64,000 bases of DNA from Ustilago trichophora (taxonomy: Eukaryota; Basidiomycota; Ustilaginomycetes; Ustilaginales; Ustilaginaceae). Shown here in pieces: positions 49,114 through 59,120 of the stretch. Location of the stretch: contig OOIN01000004.1 of the NCBI GenBank assembly GCA_900323505.1, positions 682,001-746,000 of the forward strand. Direction: 5' to 3'. The translations under genes and the position numbers were made by a program. The notes under the pieces are model-generated. The model was not told the origin of the DNA. It saw only the letters and a program-made list of their open reading frames with translations, and searched no databases. Each line of letters opens with the position of its first letter. The stretch's first letter is position 1.

Positions 49114-52100
49114 ATGTCGACACCTCGACAATCTTCTTTGGCCGGCACGGCAGCCTCGTCACGATCCCAAACCCCAGCAGGACACCGTCGATCTGCTCAC
49201 ATCGCACCTGACTTGGCCGCTCAGCAGGCTTACACGCACAACATGTCCCTTCAGCCTTCACAAGCTCCTCAGCGCGATGCTGCCGCCAACTTGCAATCGC
49301 ACAAGCTGCATCTCGTCCTGTCCGAGATCGCTTCCGTCACATCGACTATGCGTAAAGCGACACGATGGAATGCGACCACTTCGGCTGCTCTCGCTCGCCT
49401 CACCTCTTACAGCTATTCCACCGCACAAACACTACAGCCGTCTATGCAGCAGCATCAATCAACAGTCGGTGCTCAGCATGCAGCTGCACCTCCACAATCG
49501 CAGTCGGCAAACGAAGCTGCACCAGCCGGTGCCAGCTCCAGTGCTCGCATCGCGTTGAGGGGCATGCAGAGGGGTGCGACTACCGACACAGCTTCCACCT
49601 CCACCGCAGCCGCTAGAAGACTCGGCCTGTCCTTGGGTATCGACGGCAAGTCGGACGATCCTGTCAGCCTCCTCACCGGCTTTGCCACGCTCAAAGCGCA
49701 ACTTCGTTCTTCTCCCAGCTTCTCCACCTTCCCACTTCCCACCTTGCTCGCGCCTTTCCTCAGGGTCATTCTTAGCCCTCGCACACCTGCTCCCGTCACA
49801 TCTGCTGCGCTTCAGGCTGTGCACAAGTTCCTGGTGTACAAAGTAGTGTGCTATTCGGCACCAGGTGCGCAGATCGCAGTGGCAGAGATCGCCCACGCCA
49901 CGAGCCACTGCCGCTTCGAGGCTTCTGAGGCAACCACAGATGAGCTCGTCCTGGTGCGAATCCTCTCAGTCATGCGCGAGCTTATCTGCGAACCGACCGA
50001 GGCCAACTTCACAGCCTCTTCACCTATCCACGACGACAATGCACACATCCGACGTCCAGGCACCCTCGCCGATTGTCTGGGTGACGACAGCATCTGTGAA
50101 ATGATGGAGACCGGCCTCTCTATGTGCTGCCAAACGCGCCTCTCCGAGGTCCTTCGCAGGACTGCCGAGCTTTCTATGACCGCAATGGTTCGCACTCTCT
50201 TTAGTCGTCTTCCACTCCTTCCCCCTTCCGCTGATGAGTTCTTTGCCTCCAGTCCCGACGGCACCGAACCCGAACCAGAGCATGCGACCCTCGCTGCCGA
50301 TCCAGTAGGCGAAGATGCCGAACTGGACGAGAAGAGGCGTCGAAGGATGACCATGCCAGACCCGACTAGCAATGCCTTCCCTGCAGCGGCAGCGCAGGTC
50401 CTTGACCAGCTTCGTGAGATGGGCGAAGAAGAGGGGAATGAGGAAGCAGCAGCATCTCAACAGGCAGCAGACGATGTTCACGCGAGTCAACATGAGCAGC
50501 AATCTTCGTCGGAATCTCAACAGCCTGCTGAGGACGCCAAAGATTCGTCGCAAGCAAGCGTAGAACAAGCCGAGGCGCAGCCTGCGTCTGTCGACGAGGT
50601 TCAGAGCGATGCTCCCGCTGCCGCAGCAGATGCAGAGACCGCGCAAGCTACAGCACCAATCGAGATCGAGCCATTCGGACTTCCTGCTATCCTCGAGGTG
50701 TGTCGTGTCATTGTCTCCCTATTGGATCCCAACAATCTGCAGCACACCAACACCATGCGCAGGCTCGGTATGTCGATGCTCATCTCTGTCCTCGAGACTT
50801 CTGGTCGATCCATTGGCGATTTCCCTTCCTTGCGAGCACTCATGCAGGATACCGCATGCAAGCATCTTTTCACCCTTGCTCGCAGCGACGATACCATCCC
50901 TCTTTCATTGAGCCTTCGTGCGCTCTCTACCATGTTTGAGACCATGCGCGAGCATTTGAAGCTGCAGCACGAGCTCTTCCTCAACTATCTCATGGACCGT
51001 CTTGCGCCCACCTTCCCGCTCGCTCTTGAGCCATGGAATGAACGCACATTCGACACCGTTGCCAAGCGCGCTATCGCTGCTGAAGCCACGAACAGGATCG
51101 GTACTCCGGGTCCTATCGCCCCGGCCGTACAGCTGCAACCCCCTCCACCTCCAGCACCCCCTGCGCCACCACTGCCAAAAACCTCGGACCGTGCCCCAGC
51201 AACCGGAGAAGCTCGCGAACTCTACCTCGAGACATTTGCGCTGCTCTTCCGCAACTTTGACTCGGAGCGCTCTGCAGAGTATCTCGTCGACCTCTATCTG
51301 AATTACGACTGCTACACGGACAATGACAACATGTACGAGCGCGTACTCCACTTCTTGTGTCGCAGCATCCATGCTGCCAATCCGCAGAGTCCGACACAAC
51401 AGGATCCTGTTCAGCTCTTTGCGCTCGATGCTCTCTTGTCGTTCATCTCGGCCATTGCTGATCGTCAAGAGGCGGCGCATGCTGAAGGCGCTCAACACAG
51501 TCAAATCCTTCCGGGTGGGCTGTCAGCTGAGGCATTGGCACTGCAGAAGGCCAAGAAAGCGACCATTCTCGATGGTGCTGGCCGCTTCAATGCAAAGCCC
51601 AAGGACGGATTAACATTCCTCGAGAAGAAGGGTCTGCTTGACTACGGCGATGCCACCCTCTCACGCGAGGAGCGAATTGCTCGCTTCCTCAAAGAGTGCC
51701 CGCGTCTCGACAAGAAGCTGGTCGGAGACTATATTGGTCGACCGGACAACGTCAAGGTGCTGGAAGCATTCGTGCGTCTGTTTGACTTCAAGGACAAGCC
51801 CATCGCCGAGGCGCTACGCGAGATGCTCGAGAGCTTCCGCTTGCCCGGTGAATCCCAGCAGATCGAACGCATCACGCAAACATTTGCTTCCACCTATTTT
51901 GCAGCGAAGCCCGACGGCATCGCCACAGAGGACGCAGTCTTCATCCTCGCATATTCGGTCATTATGCTCAACACCGACCAGCACAACCCGCAGAACAAGC
52001 GTCGAATGACTGTCGAAGATTACCGCAAGAACCTGCGCGGCGTCAATGGCGGCGAAGACTTTGGACCCGAACTCACCGGCGCCATCTACGAGAGCATCCG

Positions 52101-54621
52101 CAAGCGCGAGATCGTGATGCCTGAAGAGCATGCTGGTCAGCTTGGATTCGAGTACACCTGGAAGGAGCTGCTCCGACGCTCGCGAACTGCCGGTACGCTC
52201 GTCGCCTGCAGCACAACCGTCTTCGACCGCAGCATGTTCGAAGCCAGCTGGAAGCCGATCCTCTCGAGCATTGCTTTTGCCTTTTCGACCTATGCTGATG
52301 AGTATATGGTGGAGCGTGCAATCTCCGGTATTCGACAGTGCGGAATCCTTGCGTCCGAGTTCGATCTCATCGAGGTCTTTGACTTTATGGTGCACACTCT
52401 TGCGAGTGCCACCGGTCTATTGGACAGCTCGGTGCCCCAGACACTGACCAGCAACCCAACCGTCGAGGTGGAGAACCAGAAGGTCACCGTCAGCCCGCTC
52501 TCGACTCGCTTCGGTGTCAACTTCAAGGGCCAGCTCGCTGCAGTGGTGCTGTTCACTATCGCCAATGGCAATGTCGATGCTATCCGCACTGGCTGGTCCG
52601 ACTTGTTCGAGATCTTCAAGAACCTCTTTGCACATGGCATGCTCCCAGCCTCGATGGTACAGATGGAGGATCTCTCCGATGGACCGACTCCTATCCCGCT
52701 CAAGCCAAAGAAGATCCCCGGCCCATCTCCGCAAGACCCGCGTGCGCAGGGAGGAGGACTCTTCAGCACCCTCTCGTCCTATCTGCTTTCGCCCTACTCG
52801 AACACCAACGAGCCAGCGCCCTACGAGGCGACCTCGGAGGATATCGAGGCCACATTGAGCTCGGTCGACTGCATTGCATCTTGCCGACTCGAAGATCTGT
52901 GGCACCAGGTGCTCCATCTCGGCACCGAATCGCATCTGTGCGCCGTTCATTATCTCCGCTTCCTTATCGAGGCGCTTACTGTGGAGAAGGTGCTGTTCCG
53001 CGAATCGGGTGGATGGAACACGGACGGTACTTCCACACCCAACAGCTTGCATCACGGTGGAAATGCAAACGGGAAAGACTCGAGCAGGCTCCAGGCTAAC
53101 GCTACTTCGTCGTCGACCAGTCTCGCAGCGAGTGGAGCAGGTGGTTTGCCGCTGAATTACGATCCACGGGTGCCTTTCCTGCTCGAGCTGCTGACCCAGA
53201 TTGTCACCTCTGCGCCTGCCTCGCTTGTGGGTGAGACTTGGCCGTGGGTTTCCGAACACATCACTGCAGTGCTCCGCAACGCCAAGGCTTACCACCCGAT
53301 GACGGTGGAGCGGGAAGTCGCTGTGCTTTTGCGAATCATCGGTGCTGCAGCCGCGCAGGAGAGCTTGCGCGATCGAATCTTCCTTGCGCTCGACTTGTTG
53401 CGCGAACTGCCGGTTGAAATTCGTATCTCGGGTTCGAAGCAGCTGCTTGCTGGATTGACGCGCATCCTTGCTTCGCATCCGACATTTGTCCACTCGCACA
53501 CAGAGTGGAGCCTAGTATTTGCGCTTATCGCAGACAACTCCAATATGCGCAACGCCGATTCGGCTCGTCTGGCATTCCAAGCTACAAAGGCCATCGTTTC
53601 CGATCCGGAGGATGGAAGCTTGTCAAAGCTTTCGCCAGACAACTTCTTACCCGCGGTTTCGCAGCTGACCGACTTTGCCAATGGCTCCGACACGAGCGCT
53701 TGGCGTAACATGATTCTTCGCGAATCGCCGCAGCGCCGAACAACGCTTACCGAAAAAAAGGAGATGGCAGAGGCCGAAAAGGTGCAGCAAGAACGCGGTG
53801 TAGAGGCAGTGGGTCTGCTTGAGTCGCTGAAAGCAGAAATTCCTCGCTTGATCGCTGCTGAGGCTAGCACAAGCTCGGAGGGGGGCAAAAATGACGAGGT
53901 ATGGAGCAAGTACTGGCTCGCTCTGCTGACAGGCATCGCTAGGCAGTGGATCAACGCTTATGCACCCGTCCGTTCTGCCGCTGTCACCCTGTTGCAGCGT
54001 GCTCTGTTTTCTCCTGAACTCGTGTCCGAGTCCCACGCTGCACCCTCGCGTACATGTCTGATCCGAGTTGTGTTTAGCGCTACGCTCTTCCCCTTGATTG
54101 AAGACCTACTCAAACCTCAAGTATATCAAATCGATCCACCCTCAGCAGCCAACAAGAACGGCGGAATGCTGGAGATTCGCATCCGTGCATCGGCACTCAT
54201 CTGCAAAACGTTCCTTCATCTTATGCCTCATCTCGCACCCTCAGCTTCATCGGAAGCAGAAACGACGCAAGGTGGCGAAATTCGCCAATTTCAAAAACTC
54301 TGGTTGGACGTTTTGGACCTTATGGATCGAATGATTAATTCGACAGGAGGTAATGCAGGTAGACGCAATCCTCTGACAGAAGCTATTCCGGAAAACTTGA
54401 AGAATGTTCTTCTCGTCATGTCAACAAGTCAATTGCTTGCTCCCTCGAGTCAAGGTGAACGGTCAGAGGTACAGAAACAGCTGTTTGATTTGACCCACGA
54501 TCGGTTGCAGCAGTTTTTGCCTGGTCTCGTAGACGAGGTGTTTGGCCCTCCTATTCAGTCAGTTGCTCCTTCGGTACACGCTTCGGTGACAGAACATCCT
54601 CAAGAGGCTCGCGGAGCTTGA
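49114..54621 (+). CDS. Sec7-domain Arf guanine nucleotide exchange factor, Gea/GBF1 type
   Basis: The 1835-residue single-exon protein belongs to the GBF1/Gea1-Gea2 branch, the brefeldin A-sensitive Arf-GEFs of the early Golgi. N-terminal DCB and HUS regions are helical, broken by an Ala/Gln/Glu-rich low-complexity insert at about residues 430-520; the HUS block includes LYLNYDCYTDNDNMYERVLH. The Sec7 domain lies at about 805-1015: RFNAKPKDGLTFLEKKGLL, FRLPGESQQIERI with the catalytic Glu finger at about residue 912, and SVIMLNTDQHNPQNKRRMT. The C-terminal HDS-like regions show APVRSAAVTLLQRALF, NGGMLEIRIRASALICKTFL and TEAIPENLKNVLLVMST, all as in GBF1. A Pro-rich stretch precedes the HUS block. 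The ATG at 49114 (AAGATGTCG) was chosen; upstream codons in frame start only from TTG. Confidence 0.95.
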   Translation: MSTPRQSSLAGTAASSRSQTPAGHRRSAHIAPDLAAQQAYTHNMSLQPSQAPQRDAAANLQSHKLHLVLSEIASVTSTMRKATRWNATTSAALARLTSYSYSTAQTLQPSMQQHQSTVGAQHAAAPPQSQSANEAAPAGASSSARIALRGMQRGATTDTASTSTAAARRLGLSLGIDGKSDDPVSLLTGFATLKAQLRSSPSFSTFPLPTLLAPFLRVILSPRTPAPVTSAALQAVHKFLVYKVVCYSAPGAQIAVAEIAHATSHCRFEASEATTDELVLVRILSVMRELICEPTEANFTASSPIHDDNAHIRRPGTLADCLGDDSICEMMETGLSMCCQTRLSEVLRRTAELSMTAMVRTLFSRLPLLPPSADEFFASSPDGTEPEPEHATLAADPVGEDAELDEKRRRRMTMPDPTSNAFPAAAAQVLDQLREMGEEEGNEEAAASQQAADDVHASQHEQQSSSESQQPAEDAKDSSQASVEQAEAQPASVDEVQSDAPAAAADAETAQATAPIEIEPFGLPAILEVCRVIVSLLDPNNLQHTNTMRRLGMSMLISVLETSGRSIGDFPSLRALMQDTACKHLFTLARSDDTIPLSLSLRALSTMFETMREHLKLQHELFLNYLMDRLAPTFPLALEPWNERTFDTVAKRAIAAEATNRIGTPGPIAPAVQLQPPPPPAPPAPPLPKTSDRAPATGEARELYLETFALLFRNFDSERSAEYLVDLYLNYDCYTDNDNMYERVLHFLCRSIHAANPQSPTQQDPVQLFALDALLSFISAIADRQEAAHAEGAQHSQILPGGLSAEALALQKAKKATILDGAGRFNAKPKDGLTFLEKKGLLDYGDATLSREERIARFLKECPRLDKKLVGDYIGRPDNVKVLEAFVRLFDFKDKPIAEALREMLESFRLPGESQQIERITQTFASTYFAAKPDGIATEDAVFILAYSVIMLNTDQHNPQNKRRMTVEDYRKNLRGVNGGEDFGPELTGAIYESIRKREIVMPEEHAGQLGFEYTWKELLRRSRTAGTLVACSTTVFDRSMFEASWKPILSSIAFAFSTYADEYMVERAISGIRQCGILASEFDLIEVFDFMVHTLASATGLLDSSVPQTLTSNPTVEVENQKVTVSPLSTRFGVNFKGQLAAVVLFTIANGNVDAIRTGWSDLFEIFKNLFAHGMLPASMVQMEDLSDGPTPIPLKPKKIPGPSPQDPRAQGGGLFSTLSSYLLSPYSNTNEPAPYEATSEDIEATLSSVDCIASCRLEDLWHQVLHLGTESHLCAVHYLRFLIEALTVEKVLFRESGGWNTDGTSTPNSLHHGGNANGKDSSRLQANATSSSTSLAASGAGGLPLNYDPRVPFLLELLTQIVTSAPASLVGETWPWVSEHITAVLRNAKAYHPMTVEREVAVLLRIIGAAAAQESLRDRIFLALDLLRELPVEIRISGSKQLLAGLTRILASHPTFVHSHTEWSLVFALIADNSNMRNADSARLAFQATKAIVSDPEDGSLSKLSPDNFLPAVSQLTDFANGSDTSAWRNMILRESPQRRTTLTEKKEMAEAEKVQQERGVEAVGLLESLKAEIPRLIAAEASTSSEGGKNDEVWSKYWLALLTGIARQWINAYAPVRSAAVTLLQRALFSPELVSESHAAPSRTCLIRVVFSATLFPLIEDLLKPQVYQIDPPSAANKNGGMLEIRIRASALICKTFLHLMPHLAPSASSEAETTQGGEIRQFQKLWLDVLDLMDRMINSTGGNAGRRNPLTEAIPENLKNVLLVMSTSQLLAPSSQGERSEVQKQLFDLTHDRLQQFLPGLVDEVFGPPIQSVAPSVHASVTEHPQEARGA

Positions 54622-54782
54622 AAAAATTGTCATACTTTGATCAAATGATGAGCGAGGTTGAAATGAAAAAGCTAATTGTATTCTGGGCGAAATGGGTCCG
54701 ATTCATTCAGTCGTGATATAGTATAGTATGTGCGTGTACATGTGCTTGTGTGTGTGTGTGGTTTTTTTTCTTTTTTCTTTTT

Positions 54783-56354
54783 TTACAATTCGACAACGAC
54801 AGGGGCATCCTCGCCTTGCTCTGCTTGTACATCGTCTTGGATTTCTGCCTCTTCATCTAAACGTCTATCTAGGTTCCAACTGAATTTGATTGATGTGAGA
54901 TGGGAAACATTTCTCCATGCTTTTACCAATTCTTCCTGTTGTTGTTCCAATTCAAGGCGGGAGCAGAGTGAGCGAGCGATGTTTGAACGCAAAACATCCA
55001 ACTCTGTCAGGATAAAATTTTCATCAACGTCATTCGGTTGTGCTGCCCAAAACCCTGATTGGACAAGTCGAAATTGTCCATACAGTACGTTTAAAAATCC
55101 AACATGTCCATCCAACCTTACATCCTCCTCAACAGCGACAGGAATACAAGCATCGTGGCAAGAATCGTTGATGGTGGAGCGATGTAGTTGAAATCCCGAT
55201 TGTGCACCGATGATTGATGAAGATCGACAAAATAGTGTCAAAAGGGATTTCCATTGCTCCCATGCATAGATGTTTTGAGCAACGAGGAAGAGTATAAATG
55301 CCAGTTCGAATTCGCATAATATTGGTTGGAAGAGTTGCATCTTGGTTGAAGGGGAGATGATAGAGTGACTTCTTAAAGCTACGTCTCGTAAAAGCCAACT
55401 TTTGTCGTGACTCCAACGGGTGATTTCTGCACCGTATGAGGCGGGTGGCCAGCTGCGTCGTGTGTCAAAGGGGGTGAATTGCAGAGATTCGTCATCTTCT
55501 GGTTCGACTTTGTCTCCATCATTTGGTTGAAGGGCCCGTTTTCGTTTTTTGACCTCTAGAGTGTCGGGTATAGAGATAGGGTCTCCATCAACTTCCACTT
55601 CGAAGGGCTCAAATCGTGGCTGTTTGTGGTCGTCTTTGGGTCTCGACTTTCCCCAGATCATCTTGCCACCTTCCTCTCTGCCGGTATGAGCAATAGACTG
55701 AAGCGATGACTGCTCTTTGGCATCCTTTGCTCGACTCGGTCCTGTAGCAAGGCTATCCGTGACCGAATCTCCACTTGAACTTTCCATACCCAGAACCTTC
55801 GCAACAACCTTTCTGCCCACCTTTCCATCTTCGTAACTCAGGTTGCGAGTTGCATTGCACCACGCCGCCCAAGCCGAGTCTGGATATGGCAGCAGACGAG
55901 GCTCCACGCTATTCAAGACATCGGGGGTTAGGATGGTAGACTCTGCTCGAATACTTGAAGATGAATCCAGAGTTCTGGTGATGTGCCGACGATTGGATCT
56001 ACCGATCTGTCTGGCTGCTGTTTGCACTTGATCAGGAGTCACTAGTCGTTCTTGTAGCTTATCCAGCTCTCGAACGGCCACTTGGCCCTTGTCAAACCAC
56101 CTGAGCAGCACATTGCGTATTGATCCCTCTGGTGGCCTCATCCCATCTCCAGTACTAGAGCTTTCCGTAGCAATACTCCACGAAACGCAATGCCATCCTG
56201 GAGGTAGCGATTTGATACCCGTAAATTGGTCGTTGGTCAGATATGCTTCTGAATGGGCGTCGATCGAAATTTGTGTATGTGAAGGTAGACCATTGATCAA
56301 GAGTATACTTGAGCCTTGCGGTGCTTCCTTGTTGGTCATCGTTGGGTAGGCCAT
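54783..56354 (-). CDS. AAR2: U5 snRNP assembly factor AAR2
   Basis: The AAR2 family chaperones Prp8 in the immature U5 snRNP and blocks Brr2 entry. The N-terminal beta domain shows ILLINGLPSHTQISIDAHS, FTGIKSLPPGWHCVSWS and RNVLLRWFDKGQVAV. A long variable linker of about 120 residues (Lys/Asp/Glu-rich) precedes the helical C-terminal domain with LLRDVALRS, LCEFELAFILFLVAQNIYAW, EQWKSLLTLFCRSS and a final FSWNLDRRLDEE. I start at ATG 56354 (523 residues) because homologues have only about 20 residues before the first strand. A second ATG at 56339 is also possible, and the frame extends to an ATG at 56576 that would lie within 30 bases of the neighbouring CDS. A GT/T-rich tract abuts its stop. 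Confidence 0.88.
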   Translation of the reverse strand: MAYPTMTNKEAPQGSSILLINGLPSHTQISIDAHSEAYLTNDQFTGIKSLPPGWHCVSWSIATESSSTGDGMRPPEGSIRNVLLRWFDKGQVAVRELDKLQERLVTPDQVQTAARQIGRSNRRHITRTLDSSSSIRAESTILTPDVLNSVEPRLLPYPDSAWAAWCNATRNLSYEDGKVGRKVVAKVLGMESSSGDSVTDSLATGPSRAKDAKEQSSLQSIAHTGREEGGKMIWGKSRPKDDHKQPRFEPFEVEVDGDPISIPDTLEVKKRKRALQPNDGDKVEPEDDESLQFTPFDTRRSWPPASYGAEITRWSHDKSWLLRDVALRSHSIISPSTKMQLFQPILCEFELAFILFLVAQNIYAWEQWKSLLTLFCRSSSIIGAQSGFQLHRSTINDSCHDACIPVAVEEDVRLDGHVGFLNVLYGQFRLVQSGFWAAQPNDVDENFILTELDVLRSNIARSLCSRLELEQQQEELVKAWRNVSHLTSIKFSWNLDRRLDEEAEIQDDVQAEQGEDAPVVVEL

Positions 56355-56603
56355 TCGGTTTGGGCGAGAGTGGTAGGAGGAAAATGCATGGGAAGCAGAA
56401 GTCGCAAGGAAAATTAGGGTGTGCAGAAGATCCTCCACATGTCCGCGTTCCGCAACCCGAGTTTTGAAATATCTCGACGTCTTGGCTTGACATATTTCGA
56501 CCACGCCAACCTTATAGTATTCACCACCAACATCCCTCGCTTGGAGACCAATTTGACAGTCAAACATGGTAGTCATCCTTTCATAGCCTCAGTATCCACC
56601 GAT
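56355..56603. promoter_or_regulatory. Compact bidirectional promoter (AAR2 / basic protein gene)
   Basis: Only about 250 bases separate the two chosen start codons, so both genes must share this DNA for promoter and leaders. Confidence 0.5.
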
Positions 56604-57662
56604 ATGCAGCGACAGCATGGCCAACAGGCCAATCCATCAACCTCACTCCGCCCACCCACAGAATCCATCTCATCCTTAGCTTCCATTCCAGACCAAGAGC
56701 TGGACGCATACATAGCAGAGCTCATTTTGCAAAAGTCCCGCGCTAAAGAGGTTCGTTCACAAACGGAAGGAATCGGTGCATATCTCCAAGATGATGATGC
56801 TGTTCCCAAGGCGGACGAGGCTCGAGTGCCAAATACGAACAAGAGATTCTTGGCTTCGGTGATAAGGAACGTCGAGGGTCACAATCAAGCGTTGTTGCGG
56901 GTGCAGGCTAGGGAAGCTGAACGTGCGGCTAGGAACGGAGAAAGAACTGGTGACTCGACAAGAGCAAAGAGCAACAATTCGGGACAGAGAGATTTGGAGG
57001 CGTCGAGAGGTTCAAAAGGGGCAACTTCAAGGATGAGGGGTTGGTCAGATGACAAGCTGGACGAGAACGACGACCGATCAAGCCACACCAGCTCCATTGC
57101 AGGCCAAGAAGAGGGTCATATATCCTTTGAAATCTCGAGAAATATGGACAAATACTTTGACGAACCCGTCTCAACTCTTCAAACAGAGCTTGCATCCGAC
57201 AATGCTACACTGTCTAGCTCGCGTCGTTTTTGCACACAAGAGCATCCAAAGCCAAAGCCACATGCAGACAACAATCACTCTAGTCGGTATAACAAACACA
57301 ATACCTCTCAATCGCATGAAAACCGACTCCGTTCAGATCATCAAGATCGGAAGACTTGTCGTCATGAAAAGTCGGAAAGACGCAAGAAACAACACGGTCA
57401 CAATAGCAAATACAGAGATCATGACGATAGTAAGAATGATAATGATAATGACCAAAGCAAACGCAGAAGAAAGGAACCAAAAGACGCATCTAAATCAAAT
57501 CGCAAAGTGCACAAGTCAGTTCATAACTCTCGTCACTATCAACATTCTTCGCAAAGAGAAAAACAAAGTCAAAGTGACACGAATCCAAGCACTTCTCCCA
57601 GCACACACCCTCCAAAGCTGATTCGAGAATGGGATTTGGGCAAAGCGTCGCTATCTTTCTAA
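56604..57662 (+). CDS. Basic His/Lys/Ser-rich protein, weakly NKAPD1-like
   Basis: The 352-residue protein has an N-terminal conserved-looking half: IPDQELDAYIAELILQKSRA, GIGAYLQDDD, and NTNKRFLASVIRNVEGHNQA followed by LLRVQAREAERAA. The second half is highly charged and His/Lys/Arg/Ser/Asn-rich (KCTRHEK-like clusters), ending in IREWDLGKASLSF. The V-I-R-x-x-x-x-H-N pattern plus basic tail recalls NKAP-domain proteins such as human NKAPD1, and RNA-processing proteins generally, but the match is weak. It is probably nuclear, judging by basic clusters. In-frame sequence upstream (ATG at 56439) looks like leader and was excluded. There is no signal peptide or membrane segment. Confidence 0.6.
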   Translation: MQRQHGQQANPSTSLRPPTESISSLASIPDQELDAYIAELILQKSRAKEVRSQTEGIGAYLQDDDAVPKADEARVPNTNKRFLASVIRNVEGHNQALLRVQAREAERAARNGERTGDSTRAKSNNSGQRDLEASRGSKGATSRMRGWSDDKLDENDDRSSHTSSIAGQEEGHISFEISRNMDKYFDEPVSTLQTELASDNATLSSSRRFCTQEHPKPKPHADNNHSSRYNKHNTSQSHENRLRSDHQDRKTCRHEKSERRKKQHGHNSKYRDHDDSKNDNDNDQSKRRRKEPKDASKSNRKVHKSVHNSRHYQHSSQREKQSQSDTNPSTSPSTHPPKLIREWDLGKASLSF

Positions 57663-57821
57663 CACTCTTGCACAAACTTAAACTTGCAATTGCACTCAAG
57701 ATACCCAGCTCTCTTATTTCACACTCAGTCGGGTCTCTCTATCAGCGTGACAATCTGTATGCTTGCTTTTGTGAGGTATCTTTGTGAAGAGGCCAGATGA
57801 TTGCAAGATCGGCCTGACGAT

Positions 57822-59120
57822 TCACATGACAGAGTCACGCTTTGGAAACTGATTCAACTCCCTGATTCTATCCAAGATCTCATCTAGACGCTCCCGATTG
57901 ACGTCGACTTTGGGAGACCAACCAATGATTCTCTTGATCTTTGCGTTGTCAAAAGCGAGCGATTGGTTGGCGAGCATTTCGGTATCGATCCATCCTTTGA
58001 GGGCGACGTCGTCGATTCCAGTTCTCTTGACAATCTCGGCGATGGCTGTGGCGTGTTTCTCGTTGATATCATCTGCAACGCCGGCCAGGTTGACGCGGGC
58101 CCAGGTATTGACGAGGGCGTTGACAAAGCCTGTCTCAATTTGAAACGACTCGCCGATCATGCGAAGGAGTTTGCCTTGGTTGAAATCTGTGTCATCGACC
58201 AGGTTGAAGACGGGTGCACGAGGCGTCTCTGAGCGAGGACAGCAGTCTGATCCTACCTTCTCTCGGAGGGAATCCTGCAGCTTGTCCTTGATTCGCACTG
58301 GAGGAAGGTTCTCTCCGGCAAGCTGGTCGGCTTCAGAGCGAGAACGAGACGCGACCCACTCGACCAGCTTCCAAGCCGCCGGACACCAGTCGTCGATGTG
58401 AATTGTGTTGATGCGAAGTTCGGGACCCCAGAGGAATTTTAATGGTTCTTGCAGGTGCTTGTAGACTTGACCGAGAGCGTAACGGGAGGGAATGGAGCCG
58501 TGAAAGACAAAAGGACCGACAAGCTCAGCTGAGCGTGTGATGGCTAGTGGAAGATCAGGTACACTCGCTACAGCTCGTTCCGCTTCGTACCACCAGTAGG
58601 CTCGAGCCGACTTTGGTTTGATAATGTCGGCCTCTTTGACAGGCGAAGCATTGATATCGACGGTGAGGAAAGCGAGAGTGTCCCTGATGTGAGCCTTGAC
58701 ATTCCTGCGGAGCGACTCGGTTGCGATGGAACGAGCGAGCTTTGTAGTGCGTTCTAGCAGAAGCTCTTCAGGCACGTCTGGCTGACCGACGCCTTCACCG
58801 GTAAAGTCAAAGACGACGTCGTAGGAGTCACCATCGGGATGATCGTAGACTTTGGAAAGGTTTGATGCGAGGTTAAGGTTGACTTGGCGATACTCGACTC
58901 TGGGATCCTTCAGAGCTGTCCATGTGTCGGGCTCAATATAAGTCGTGCTGGTACCATTGGATACGAGGTATTTGTCAGCAAGACGGATGTGCTTGATTTC
59001 GACGTTGGATCGGTCGTCATGGTTGCTTGGGTCGAGTAGCCACTTGAGCAGCGGACGCGAGAGATGGGTCGTACCGCCGAGGATGAGAACAGACACCTCG
59101 GCAGGAAGAGCAGCCGACAT
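57822..59120 (-). CDS. Atypical NAD(P)-dependent epimerase/dehydratase-like (extended SDR) protein
   Basis: The 432-residue protein has an extended-SDR shape: first strand VSVLILGGTTHLSRPLLKWL, a VVFDFTGEGVG segment, an ARAYWWYEAERAVASVPDLP helix, ITRSAELVGPF, a FLWGPELRINTIHIDDWCPA segment typical of epimerases, and a C-terminal TDFNQGKLLRMIGESF plus IKRIIGWSPKVDVNRERLDE block. The Gly-rich nucleotide motif is degenerate (GGTTHLS, lacking the later glycines) and the YxxxK pair reads YEAER. Substrate and activity are unknown; it may be a noncanonical or inactive member. The ATG is clear and there is no intron. It diverges from the glucanase gene. Confidence 0.75.
   Translation of the reverse strand: MSAALPAEVSVLILGGTTHLSRPLLKWLLDPSNHDDRSNVEIKHIRLADKYLVSNGTSTTYIEPDTWTALKDPRVEYRQVNLNLASNLSKVYDHPDGDSYDVVFDFTGEGVGQPDVPEELLLERTTKLARSIATESLRRNVKAHIRDTLAFLTVDINASPVKEADIIKPKSARAYWWYEAERAVASVPDLPLAITRSAELVGPFVFHGSIPSRYALGQVYKHLQEPLKFLWGPELRINTIHIDDWCPAAWKLVEWVASRSRSEADQLAGENLPPVRIKDKLQDSLREKVGSDCCPRSETPRAPVFNLVDDTDFNQGKLLRMIGESFQIETGFVNALVNTWARVNLAGVADDINEKHATAIAEIVKRTGIDDVALKGWIDTEMLANQSLAFDNAKIKRIIGWSPKVDVNRERLDEILDRIRELNQFPKRDSVM

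Noticed and set aside
56355..56576. 74-codon N-terminal extension of AAR2
   Set aside because: AAR2 homologues start near the first strand; the extension is not AAR2-like and would almost touch the neighbouring CDS.
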